Shown: positions 1 through 7,688 of the stretch, in pieces
Layout of the letters: every line of letters starts with the position of its first letter
Numbering within the stretch: the first letter of the stretch is position 1
Assembly (NCBI GenBank): GCA_958430865.1
Contig: CAUDNR010000463.1
Location: 1 to 18,224, forward strand
Source: Entrophospora sp. SA101
Lineage: Eukaryota; Glomeromycota; Glomeromycetes; Entrophosporales; Entrophosporaceae
Direction: 5' to 3'
DNA length: 18,224 nt
Notes under the pieces: model-generated
Database searches by the model: none
Seen by the model: only the letters and a program-made list of their open reading frames with translations
Told to the model about the DNA's origin: nothing
Position numbers and translations under genes: made by a program

Positions 1-1
1 C

Positions 2-127
2 CGTGGATTGTCTCGTGATAACCAGTTAGAAGCCAGAAGATGTGGAACAGACCTGTCATTAGATGAGCTGATTGCAAAGTTAAGCGTGGTTGAGAATATC
101 AGAAAAATAAATGATATATGCATCTAA
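2..127 (+). CDS. 3' end of an unidentified gene, cut by the window edge
   Basis: The frame starting at base 2 is open for 41 codons and ends at TAA 125-127. The residues are mixed and charged, with a run LSLDELIAKL near the middle, and end in NDICI, which looks like real coding sequence and not AT-rich noise. There is no ATG in the visible part, so this is the C-terminal exon or end of a gene that begins to the left. The next ATG on this strand (182) follows after 54 bp. I do not recognise the family. It could also be an exon remnant of a decayed gene. Confidence 0.4.
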   Translation, partial: RGLSRDNQLEARRCGTDLSLDELIAKLSVVENIRKINDICI

Positions 128-181
128 ATTAATTATCCGAGCATTGGTTATTTTTCGATTAAATATATACATTACTTAAGA

Positions 182-1153
182 ATGGCGCAACTATTGCGGA
201 GCAATGATGATGCAAAGCATCGAATCTCCGATTCCCCAAAGGGTCTAAATATTTTTGATTTACCAGAATTACTAGAACAGATCTTATATTTTTTAGAAAT
301 CAATTGATCTCTCTATCCTGCTTTATTTGTTAACCACCTTTGGTATCACTGCGGTGCTCCTATTCTATGGCGTCGCATTGAGTTTTCTATAGAAGGTTAT
401 CGGCAGGATCAGTGTGAAAAAAATACATCTGGACCCCTTTATTGGCGATTGATGAAGTTTAAAAGAGTTATGTGTGGAAAGATAAAGCCACTCTATTGTT
501 CAAAGATGGTATATCTTAGTTTGGAAGGTTTAAAAATCTCGGATGCTTTGATCAGTGCAATTCTGCATTCATGCCCAAATATACGTTTTCTTATTCTTAA
601 TCGAAGTTATGGTTTTAGTAATATACCAATTATAGAAATTGCAAGATATTGCCCAAAGCTATTACATCTGAGTCTTAATTCATGTATATGCCTCACTAAT
701 CGGTGCATCACTGAAATTACTCGCTCATGCTCAAAACTTAGACATCTTGAGCTTGGTGATTGCTTGATTGGTAATGAAGCTATCAAGGAGATAGCTGTCA
801 ACTGTACTAATTTGAAATATCTTAGTTTGAAGGGATGTAGAAGGATTAGTAATGAAGTGATGAAAAAACTTAATTCAAAAATTAAAATCGAACATCCAGA
901 TTATTCAGATGATGAATTCTCCGATTCTGATTTACCTCCACTTGTTCCAATCTTTACTGGTGGACAAAATGGGATAGCTATAACCAGGTCCTTTAGAGAC
1001 TACTCTTTGAGTCATACATTAGACAAAACAGATTTTTATTCTGCATTCAGTAATTATATCGAAGCATCATCAAATTCAATTAATCTAGAACGAGATAATA
1101 TATTAAATAGTCTTGCTAGAGCCATTGATCGAGGATGCTATATATATCTGTGA
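182..1153 (+). pseudogene. F-box/leucine-rich-repeat protein, interrupted by an in-frame TGA
   Basis: From ATG 182 one frame runs to TGA 1151-1153 (324 codons), with a single internal TGA at 305-307 (codon 42). The stop falls inside an F-box: LNIFDLPELLEQIL lies before it, and ALFVNHLWYHCGAPILWRRI follows in the same frame. After this come cysteine-containing LRRs (LEGLKISDALISAILHSCP, LSLNSCICLTNRCITEI, LSLKGCRRISNEVMKKL, about codons 110-230), then an acidic DDEFSDSD segment and a tail of about 75 residues. F-box proteins recruit substrates to SCF (Skp1-cullin) ubiquitin ligases; the LRRs bind the substrate. Downstream reading could restart at ATG 449 (234 aa), giving LRRs without an F-box. 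The clean frame on both sides points to a recent nonsense mutation, an allele, stop readthrough or a base error. Large F-box/LRR families are typical of Rhizophagus-like fungi. Confidence 0.8.
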
Positions 1154-1226
1154 TAATAAATAATATATTTAATTGCAGAAAAGCTAAATTACAATAAAGT
1201 AAAATCACGTGCGCCGATCACTTTGA

Positions 1227-1436
1227 CAAGAAAAAAATTCAAGACTCCATGAATACCATTTCTTCCGAAATAAGAATGATTCCAAACGTAAACGTCTCCA
1301 TCAATTAGCATTAAGACAGAAGGTAATTAATATCGCATCAGATCATTATGGTATAATGAATAATAGACCAATTATTCCAGTACCTAATCAAGAGAATGAT
1401 GAAGTCGAGGATATTATAGACTTATATGATTATTAA
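1227..1436 (+). pseudogene. orphan coding-like tail (3' exon or gene remnant)
   Basis: A stop-free frame follows TGA 1224-1226 and ends at TAA 1434-1436 (69 codons). The first in-frame ATG is late, at 1356. The residues look like protein: a basic stretch (NDSKRKRLHQLALRQKVIN), then HYGIMNNRPIIPVPNQ, then an acidic end (DEVEDIIDLYDY). Lack of an early start suggests a last exon spliced to something upstream, or a remnant of a gene whose 5' part is lost. It lies 73 bp after the F-box gene, in the same orientation, and may have been its former 3' exon. The family is unknown to me. Confidence 0.35.
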
Positions 1437-1469
1437 TCCCGCTTCTTTGCTTCACCACATATCTAGTTA

Positions 1470-1884
1470 TTAATTATCAGATTTGGTAGCATCCTCACTT
1501 TGAGAGTCACTATCGAATAAATCATAGGTTTCATTTTTTTTTAATACAATGTAATATACAATGTCATGTTATATTGGAGCGATATCATGTGTTTTTAATC
1601 TGCGAATCAGAGATCAGTGTGGAGCATGCAAGCCCAATAAATAATGTGCAACGATTATCCGAAAAAAATGATTATGTTAGTGAATATTTTAAATGTAAAT
1701 CATATCACGTATTAGTATAGAAGTAAAATTAACATACTTATCATGTTTATACGTAAATCTATTTTTGCTCATATAATAAGAACTAATGCAAATGAGCAGA
1801 TACAGTTTTAATAGTTGTAAATCTTTTACTTCGGACCAATACCACGAATCTATCACATAGGCCAGCCTTTTCATTGAATTTTTT
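1470..1884 (-). pseudogene. weak coding traces of a decayed minus-strand gene
   Basis: Two short stretches look protein-like. At 1884-1783, directly after a good acceptor (TTTTTAACAG), a 33-codon frame reads KKFNEKAGLCDRFVVLVRSK and continues to a TAG. At 1568-1470 a 32-codon frame ends in an acidic tail (TYDLFDSDSQSEDATKSDN, then TAA). A third, competing frame (from ATG 1874) is open for 61 codons. None has a start codon and a complete exon chain that I can defend. They may be terminal exons of a decayed gene that converges on the plus-strand tail at 1436. Confidence 0.22.
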
Positions 1885-1950
1885 CTGTTAAAAATAATTT
1901 TTACATATCAATATCAATAAAGTTTTAAAGTAACGACCACCACGGTCGGA

Positions 1951-1956
1951 TTTATT
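1951..1956 (-). promoter_or_regulatory. possible polyadenylation signal AATAAA
   Basis: On the minus strand AATAAA occurs here, about 65 nt beyond the TAA of the five-exon gene. In this AT-rich DNA such hexamers arise often by chance, so only the position supports it. Confidence 0.25.
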
Positions 1957-2019
1957 TATGCGGTAAAAAATAAAATAAGATACAGGATAGATAAAAATAA
2001 TATAGATAATAATGGAGTT

Positions 2020-3860
2020 TTAATTTTCATATGGAGGGGATGATACTGTTGAACTATCTTCTTTATCTCCATGTGAATCACGATCCGCATTTAATAATAG
2101 TGATAGGTTGACGATTAGGATTCTCTATAAAAAAAAGTTAGATATAGATTCGCCATAAAAAAATAGACAAATAAATCCATACCCGAAATAGCAATAATGT
2201 CTCCACAAAATTATAAACAGTATCTCTATCTGTGAATTGTATCGGGATATCCATTGAACGTAATCTAAAAAGCCTATTTATATCATCTTTATCTCGAATA
2301 AGGATATTCAGATGAAGTTTTTTTCCAGCAATTTGTATCCCAATAATTCCGAATTCATCTTTTTTTGGTTTACAGCCTTTATGTACCCAATACATACCAT
2401 CATTCATCTCTCGCCATAATTTTACCCAATCGTTTTCTTCCTTATCTTTATCACAAAAAATACGGGAGCATTCAGCAAACATTAATTCATAAATTTTTTT
2501 CCCACGCTTCACCATAAACATAATGTCAGGACGTTTGCCAGTCTTTCCTCTTCGATCTTTACTTGCTATACTCTGTCGTTCCGCTCTAAATGAATAAAAA
2601 ATATAAATGTATGATTATCCGGAAAAGATAATAATATTATACTTACGTGCTAACAAAAGCGAAACTTTTTATTGGTAATTTTTTTAATGAAGCTTTCACC
2701 ATAGGAACTATAATATCTGTAACATATGTTCCTTCATTCTGAGATTTAATAAACTTATTTCCAAATGCTGGATTCCTCCAAACATCACCTCTGTTCAAAT
2801 AGCAGAAAAAATGTAATCAATATTTTTTTAGAATAAAATCCATATTATACTCACATTATATCGAGAATTCCAGATGCAATTTCTTCGAGAACTTCTTCCG
2901 ACTCATCCCAATTTCCATGTGAGAGTTCAATAGGTATTTCCTCATATAAGGTATTGCTATAAGTCATCACAAATTCATCACACACATCTCTGATACGATG
3001 AGGGGTTAATCTCTCCATACGTTCTACTGGCTCCATAAAATCTTTATATTCATTTTCTGCCTCCACAGATAAGCGCTGTATAATATCCGAATCGTAACTA
3101 ATTACTTGACTTGCTTTTGGATCTTTCCATGAAAGGTCAGAAGGTTTGATTTTTTTAAGGTATTTGCTTAATTTTTTGGCATATGGAGCTGAACTTTTAC
3201 CAAGATTCAACTTTAATTTCCATAAATTCGTTTCAATCTCCTCAATAGACACCTCTTCATCTCGCTTCACAAAATCAATATCTCTAAGGCTACACACACC
3301 TTCGAAAGCATCATCAAACTAGCGTAGAAATAAATAAGTTAGATTTGGTTGCTCTAGAGAAACTTATAATAAAAACGTGTGCACACTCTTCAGAATATAT
3401 TATGTAAAATCACCAACTATGCGTGGCCAGCACATAGATGACAATTCACATAATTCGTATATAATATCCATCTCAAACCAAGACAAAGAAGACTTCCCCA
3501 TGCGTCTAAGGATTAATACAATAATGATTAAACCTGTGCTTGCAGGCTCTGGATATCTACTCAATCTGGTTTTAAGATTCTACGCTATTCATCATTCGAT
3601 GATAAAAAATAATTTTTGAGAGTAGGAAAAAAACTAACCTTAAAAGGGATCTCATTAAGTTTTCTATATTTCTCCGAATTCCCTTCAAGCTCATTTTTTA
3701 TAGCCGTGATCACATTATGAATCAATTGTCTCGAATCTTCTTTTGGAAACCACGGCTCTTCTTCTATTGTTTGATGGACCATTGAAACTGCAGTAATATG
3801 TTCTAGGGGGGAATTATGAAGAAAATTATAAACTTTTTTGTATAATCCTGTATTAGACAT
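2020..3860 (-). CDS. five-exon gene, 445-aa protein with PD-(D/E)XK-like nuclease-fold signature
   Basis: Exons on the minus strand: 3860-3639, 3318-2855, 2790-2647, 2585-2183, 2124-2020 (222+464+144+403+105 nt = 446 codons). All junctions are GT...AG and keep frame: GTTAGT, GTGAGT, GTAAGT and GTATGG donors; TAG, CAG, TAG and TAG acceptors. Introns are 320, 64, 61 and 58 nt. ATG 3860 opens exon 1; TAA is 2022-2020. The N-terminal 230 residues are charged and helical in look. The C-terminal half has the order E248 (NEGTYVTDIIVP), P296-D297 (KRPDIMF), E315-C-S (YELMFAECSR), then strands FGIIGIQIAG and LHLNILIRD. This matches the E...PD...(D/E)xK layout of the restriction-endonuclease fold, but with Ser in place of the usual Lys, so catalysis is uncertain. 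I believe it belongs to a lineage-specific family of glomeromycotan fungi with no assigned function. An AATAAA lies about 65 bp after the stop (1956-1951). Confidence 0.75.
3319..3638 (-). other. long first intron of the five-exon gene
   Basis: The proposed intron 1 is 320 nt, five times the length of the other three introns. It has a GTTAGT donor and a TAG acceptor. A short protein-like frame lies within it on the same strand (around 3510-3408, starting MGKSSLSWFEMDIIYEL and ending in TAA after an acceptor-like CCTTAG), so a skipped or alternative exon is possible. An 80-codon frame on the opposite strand (3377-3619, GTG start) overlaps it and probably means nothing. Confidence 0.45.
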
Positions 3861-3892
3861 TTTACGTAGTTAAATTGTTATAAAAAAAAAGA

Positions 3893-4075
3893 TTAAAATA
3901 TTTTAGTGCTAATGTAAAAGCGTCGAGTAACAATAACTTCGATATACTGTCCTTTTAAACGTTTTCGTTTATCTCTTTCTAAATCTTCTTTTGGATCTAT
4001 AGAATGGGTATAATAAAGTGGAAGAAAGTAGTATTTACGCCAAAAAAAACCATTACAAAGAAAAAGTATGTACAT
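3893..4075 (-). CDS. short hypothetical ORF upstream of the five-exon gene
   Basis: This 60-codon frame starts at ATG 4075 and ends 32 bp before ATG 3860 of the next gene. The first 20 residues are hydrophobic and aromatic (MYILFLCNGFF, WRKYYFLPLYY). The rest is charged (DPKEDLERDKRKRLKGQYIEV), ending RRFYISTKIF. The second half has real coding character. It may be a small gene, the last exon of a gene further upstream, or a remnant. I do not recognise it. Confidence 0.28.
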   Translation of the reverse strand: MYILFLCNGFFWRKYYFLPLYYTHSIDPKEDLERDKRKRLKGQYIEVIVTRRFYISTKIF

Positions 4076-4441
4076 GAGGTAATTAATCGAATTTGGTTAA
4101 TCGCACAAATAAACATGCATGCATGCATATTACATTATATATAGTCAGGTGGTACACATCGAAATTCTAAAAATAATTTTCATTACATAGCCATGTACAA
4201 CATATCGATTATCTGATTGATTATGCAGAGGGATTATCAAGGCACATAAGTGTCATTGCAATAAATTTAATTCCTTTAAATCAATTCACGTTGAAATATA
4301 TGAGATGGATAACATACTTCTTCGTTTATGGTGATGAAAAGAATACAATTAAAAGGATGGACATATACTAGCAATTACGTTTAATCAAGAAGGAATATAA
4401 TATTTTTTTTATTACTTTTTCAGATGTATTAACATCCTGCT
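4076..4441. other. spacer without a gene
   Basis: AT-rich sequence with no supported frame on either strand. It holds a short CATG/GCAT alternation (4114-4128, catgcatgcatgcat), which is a perfect self-complementary simple repeat. Nothing else stands out. Confidence 0.6.
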
Positions 4442-4854
4442 TCACGGATTCCTCTCTTCATTTATAGATTCCATATAAGAAGGTGGCTGACTCACATCAT
4501 TAACATTATTTACATTGTTTCCATTATCTTGATTATTACCGGTGGTGACTGTTTCACTGGTATTCTCATTCCTTCTATTATCTTGATTATTATTGGTGGT
4601 GGCCGTTTCAGTGGTATTCTCATTCCTTCTATTATCTTGGTTATTATTGGTGGTGGCTGTTTCGCTGTTATTCTCATTCCTTTCACTAGTCGCTCTTTGG
4701 GTGGGTGATGCGGATCGATTCCTTTGATTAGTGGTAGATTCACGGCGACTCGTACTTAGAATTGTTGACACTTCGTAAGATGGTGGTGGGGTACGGTTAC
4801 GGCGACGTCTTTTGGTGGATGTATTTGTATTATGCAATATGTCGAATGGGGTTT
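4442..4854 (-). CDS. last exon of a PPxY-motif protein with three tandem repeats
   Basis: The frame is open from an acceptor (AAATATAG, exon begins at 4854) to the stop at 4444-4442, about 137 codons. It has no usable in-frame ATG: the first codons read ETPFDIL, HNTNTSTKRRRRNRT and so on, with a TGA just upstream, so it must be spliced to an upstream exon. Features in order: a basic KRRRRNR run; PPPSYEV; a Ser/Thr/Arg-rich linker; three 18-residue repeats rich in Asn, Glu and Thr (type RRNENTTETATTNNNQDN); then QPPSYMES near the end. PPSY fits the PPxY core bound by WW domains, as in Rsp5/NEDD4-type ubiquitin ligase adaptors. The protein is low in complexity and probably disordered. The Tc1 element begins 83 bp upstream and may separate it from its first exon. 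Confidence 0.5.
4523..4684 (-). repeat. three 54-bp tandem repeats inside the PPxY exon
   Basis: The string attatctt recurs at 4523, 4577 and 4631, exactly 54 bp apart, with most of the sequence between conserved. The period is 18 codons, so copy-number change keeps the frame. Differences between copies include synonymous and conservative changes, for example in the TTG/TTN run before NNQDN. Confidence 0.9.
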
Positions 4855-4934
4855 CTATATTTCATATACGAGGTAAATCCATGTATCTATATAGCGAAGC
4901 TAGTGTCGAAGACACATATTTACTACTACAGTGA

Positions 4935-4936
4935 TA
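4935..4936. other. TA target-site duplication, left of first Tc1 element
   Basis: TA directly precedes CAGTGTG of the left inverted repeat; the matching TA is at 6222-6223. TA duplication is the hallmark of Tc1/mariner insertion. Confidence 0.85.
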
Positions 4937-4965
4937 CAGTGTGATTCAAAAAAAATGGTGGTTGC
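4937..4965 (+). repeat. left terminal inverted repeat of first Tc1 element
   Basis: CAGTGTGATTC, then eight A, then TGGTGGTTGC. It matches the reverse complement of 6193-6221 at 28 of 29 positions, the difference being T against C near the inner end. Confidence 0.95.
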
Positions 4966-5108
4966 TTATTTGAATTTATTAAAAAAAAAGTTCTCATTTA
5001 CTTATATGATAAATGTGATTGGATATGATTGTTTACATGATAATCAGTCTTCGTATATGTTATTACATTGTTTTTTCTTTACCTTTTAACCTTCAAGCTT
5101 TGTAAAGA

Positions 5109-6098
5109 ATGGTTAACGCAAAATTAGAAGCACAACGTAAGACTATTTTTCATTTTTGGATGAATGGTATCCATTCACCAAAAGAAATACATGAAAAAAC
5201 AAACATACCTCTCCGTACAGTTGAGAACAACTTAAAAAAACTAAAAGAAACCGGATCTATTGAACATAAAGGTGGGAATGGTCATCCATCGAAGGTTACA
5301 CAAAATCTATCACGTTTCATTGGGCAAGTTGTTCGCCATAATACTGCTATTTCAACACACCAACTTGCAATTAAACTCCAAGTAACACACAATGTGTCTA
5401 TTTCGCAACCTACTGTTTGGCGACACATGAAAAAAAAAGGTTACAAAAGTTCTGTCCCTATTGGAACTCCAATGCTAACCACTCGTCACTTTGAAGCCCG
5501 AATAGCATGGACACAAACTCATTTGAATGACAATTGGAGCCATACAATATTTACAGACGAGACAGCATTTGATCTTTTTCGTAACAAAATTCGTAGATGG
5601 CACAAAGATGGACAGAGACCAGTTCGCAGATTGCCAAAATCACGGCAAAAAGTAATGGCATGGGGAGGAATTTCGTTAAAAGGTAAAACGCCATTATTTT
5701 GTTTTACTGATATTATGGATGGGCCTTATTATGTCAACATATTGCAGACCCAGCTTTTGCCTGCTGCACAAAGTTTGTATGGTAGAAGCTGGCGTTTGCA
5801 ACAGGACAACGATCCAAAGCACACATCGCGTGTTGCAAAAGATTTCATTGCTGAAAATAAGATTAATACAATTGACTGGCCATCCAACAGTCCTGATCTC
5901 AATCCAATAGAGAATATATGGTACATTATGAAGAATAATGTTGAAAAAAGGATGCCTAGAAATGTTGATGAATTGAAACAATTTATGGTAGAAGAATGGG
6001 AGAAAATTCCTCAGGAGACAGTTAAAAATATTATTATGTCTATGAAAAGAAGATGTGAGTTAGTTTTGGAAAAAAATGGCGATAGAATTTCTTATTAA
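5109..6098 (+). CDS. Tc1-family transposase (DD34E), intact
   Basis: The 329-residue protein has the size usual for the family. Residues 9-50 and about 63-110 form two helix-turn-helix units (SPKEIHEKTNIPLRTVENNL; STHQLAIKLQVTHNVSISQP with TVWRHMK), joined by a GNGHPSK linker of the GRPR/AT-hook type; these bind the inverted repeats. The catalytic triad is complete: D150 in FTDETAF, D233 in QQDNDPKHTS and E268 in SPDLNPIENIW. There are 34 residues between the second Asp and the Glu, giving DD34E. The enzyme would act in the nucleus, cutting and re-joining the element at TA sites. The gene fills most of the element; AATAAA lies at 6112-6117, 14 bp after the stop. No stop or frameshift is seen, so the enzyme may be active. 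Confidence 0.96.
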   Translation: MVNAKLEAQRKTIFHFWMNGIHSPKEIHEKTNIPLRTVENNLKKLKETGSIEHKGGNGHPSKVTQNLSRFIGQVVRHNTAISTHQLAIKLQVTHNVSISQPTVWRHMKKKGYKSSVPIGTPMLTTRHFEARIAWTQTHLNDNWSHTIFTDETAFDLFRNKIRRWHKDGQRPVRRLPKSRQKVMAWGGISLKGKTPLFCFTDIMDGPYYVNILQTQLLPAAQSLYGRSWRLQQDNDPKHTSRVAKDFIAENKINTIDWPSNSPDLNPIENIWYIMKNNVEKRMPRNVDELKQFMVEEWEKIPQETVKNIIMSMKRRCELVLEKNGDRISY

Positions 6099-6192
6099 TT
6101 TCTTATTATTTAATAAAATAGTTTATAAGCTTTCAAATGAATATATTTTTATTTAATTATGTTATGTAATCGTTGAGTTATGTAATATTTTT

Positions 6193-6221
6193 GCGACCAC
6201 CATTTTTTTTGAATCACACTG
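6193..6221 (-). repeat. right terminal inverted repeat of first Tc1 element
   Basis: Reverse complement CAGTGTGATTC, eight A, TGGTGGTCGC; followed by TA 6222-6223. Confidence 0.95.
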
Positions 6222-6223
6222 TA

Positions 6224-6776
6224 CTTAGCTTTATTGATGATTTATTTAATAGAATCATCCTCATGCCTTGATTTTGCACTATAATTTATATATATATATA
6301 TATATCAAAAATTAAAATAAAACTAATAATAACAGATAAAAAGAATAAAAACTCTAATAAATTATTACTTTTACAGTATTAATATTAATATTAACAATAC
6401 ATAAAAATGTCACCATTCTGTAAACTGTAATGCCATCTATATTTTATATAAATAATAGATTTAAGGCGTTGGTAATGTGGAATTGATTCAAAAAAATATT
6501 TAAATCTTAGAAATATTATTACAAGTTAAAAAACTAAATATTAATATATATAAATCTAGGGGTTACAAAAATCCAATTCACTCACTATTGAATCCAATTC
6601 ACTGTCGAATCTCAACAAACATAATAATAACAAAAGTATATAAAAATTACTTTTTTTAGATAAAGAATGGTGTAACATATCAAAAATGTACCTTAAAACA
6701 AAACAAAAACAACGAAAATGTGCCCTAAAATCAGCCTGAAATCGTGTAACATTGCAGAAATCGGTGGATATGCGCT
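6224..6776. other. AT-rich spacer without a gene
   Basis: No supported coding frame. It includes an alternating TA tract at 6287-6305 and several A-rich runs. The first bases (6224 on) continue the target DNA into which the Tc1 element inserted. Confidence 0.6.
6287..6305. repeat. (TA)n simple repeat
   Basis: Nineteen bases of uninterrupted alternating T and A. Confidence 0.9.
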
Positions 6777-6924
6777 ATTGGAATGTTCCAATGTAGATCT
6801 TCAATTGATATTAACCAATAAAATTCGTGTGTATGACACTATAATTGAATTTCATTGGTTAACTTCATTGGAACCACATTTGGAATGTTCCAATTCCAAT
6901 TGGAATTTATTAGAATGCTCTAAT
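6777..6924. repeat. cluster of short palindromes of the type ATTGGAAnnTTCCAAT
   Basis: ATTGGAATGTTCCAAT (6777-6792), TTTGGAATGTTCCAAT (6879-6894), the perfect palindrome AATTCCAATTGGAATT (6892-6907) and the variant ATTAGAATGCTCTAAT (6909-6924) crowd into 148 bp. Between them lies a hairpin (6811-6862). A 75-codon plus-strand frame across the area repeats LLECSN because of these palindromes and is not treated as a gene. GAAnnTTC is also the core of heat-shock-factor sites, but a transposon remnant or satellite origin is equally possible. Confidence 0.7.
6811..6862. repeat. 16-bp hairpin within the palindrome cluster
   Basis: TTAACCAATAAAATTC (6811-6826) pairs with GAATTTCATTGGTTAA (6847-6862) with one mismatch; a GTGT...ACAC pair lies in the loop. 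Confidence 0.8.
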
Positions 6925-6930
6925 GAAATT

Positions 6931-7543
6931 TTATTGGAACCATAAATGGCACAACACTGCTTCTAACCAACCAATGATTCTAAATTTGTTTGTTTCCATA
7001 ACATGTATCCATACATCAAAACCACTGTATTTATCATTCTCTTTAATGACATGTTTGACTTTTTTAGCTGTATTTTTGGAGGCAATTATAATCATGCCTT
7101 GTGGCATAATTGTTTGACTAAATATAGAGTTCAATTGTAATTCAACATTGTCATTATTTTTAATTATAGAAACTACAGTTAAATTTGAGGGTAGACTAGG
7201 TTTCCATCTAGAGTTTAAGTCTAATAATTGTGAATATGCTCGCTCAAATCATCTGGTTCTAGTTATCATTAAGTTAAAATTAAATATGCATGTATGTATA
7301 TAGATAGATTAAAAGTAAAAATAACAAACCTGTAGTATATTGATGGTAAGGAGGTTCAGTAGTAAGTGATAATTTATCAAAATACTTTTCTAAAATTGAG
7401 TAGTAAAAAAAAAATATAAGGGGTATAATGGTAAAGTAACATAACAGTTTTGTTATGGAGGGCAAACATAAAGTTGAGCATGTTGGTCTTAATTTTAAAC
7501 ATGCTAATCTAGCACGCTTTTGAAAAGCTTGACAACAGGCCAT
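6931..7543 (-). pseudogene. two-exon gene of unknown family with a probable frameshift
   Basis: Exon 1 runs from ATG 7543 to 7330, followed by a 71-nt intron (7329-7259: GTTTGT donor, AACTAG acceptor) that joins in frame to EPDDLSEHIHNY and then TAG 7223-7221. A second frame, open from 7248 to 6931, overlaps this end and continues with convincing protein: AYSQLLDLNSRWKPSLPSN, then about 55 further residues including MPQGMIIIASKNTAKKVK and DKYSGFDVWIHVMETNKFR. A one-base deletion near 7224-7230 would explain the switch. Exon 1 holds a hydrophobic run (LLCYFTIIPLIFFFYYSIL) that looks like a membrane segment. The DNA there is a pyrimidine tract ending in TTTTAG, so it may be an unspliced intron. 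I do not recognise the family. Confidence 0.45.
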
Positions 7544-7635
7544 TGCTTTTTATAATTAAAAAAAAACTTATATAATATATATATATATTAATATATATAT
7601 TTTTTAAAAAAAGAGTGAAAATGGAGAAAATTTAG

Positions 7636-7639
7636 TTAA
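7636..7639. other. TTAA target-site duplication, left of piggyBac
   Basis: TTAA, separated from the terminal repeat by an extra TA (7640-7641). The matching TTAA is at 10783-10786. The extra TA may be a small change after insertion. Confidence 0.65.
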
Positions 7640-7641
7640 TA

Positions 7642-7688
7642 TTATCCCTTAAACGAACAGAAATTGCGTCCAAATCTGGACGCAATTT
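7642..7688 (+). repeat. left end of piggyBac: 14-bp terminal repeat, 5-bp insert, 28-bp palindrome
   Basis: TTATCCCTTAAACG (7642-7655), AACAG (7656-7660), then AAATTGCGTCCA-AATC-TGGACGCAATTT (7661-7688), whose 12-bp arms pair perfectly around four bases. Such subterminal repeats are expected transposase-binding sites. Confidence 0.92.

Larger units (their letters stand above)
4937..6221 (+). mobile_element. complete Tc1-type DNA transposon (1285 bp)
   Basis: The element is bounded by 29-bp inverted repeats that differ at one base, flanked by TA on both sides, and carries one uninterrupted transposase gene. Length, ends and gene are those of a Tc1/mariner element with everything needed for cut-and-paste movement. 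The near-identity of the two ends and the open frame imply a recent insertion. It differs from the second Tc1 element of the window in both terminal sequence and protein, so they are separate families. Confidence 0.95.

Noticed and set aside
3377..3619. 80-codon plus-strand frame within intron 1 of the five-exon gene
   Set aside because: Starts with GTG, is antisense to a well-supported gene, and has no recognisable features.
4523..4684. Possible CRISPR-like array
   Set aside because: Contiguous 54-bp repeats without spacers, in coding frame, in fungal DNA.
4762..4944. 60-codon plus-strand frame opposite the PPxY exon
   Set aside because: Antisense to the repeat protein and crossing the Tc1 boundary; no independent support.
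5694..5981. Minus-strand and alternate plus-strand frames within the first Tc1 transposase
   Set aside because: Shadows of the DD34E gene.
6718..6945. 75-codon plus-strand frame with repeated LLECSN
   Set aside because: The repetition comes from DNA palindromes; composition and context do not support a protein.
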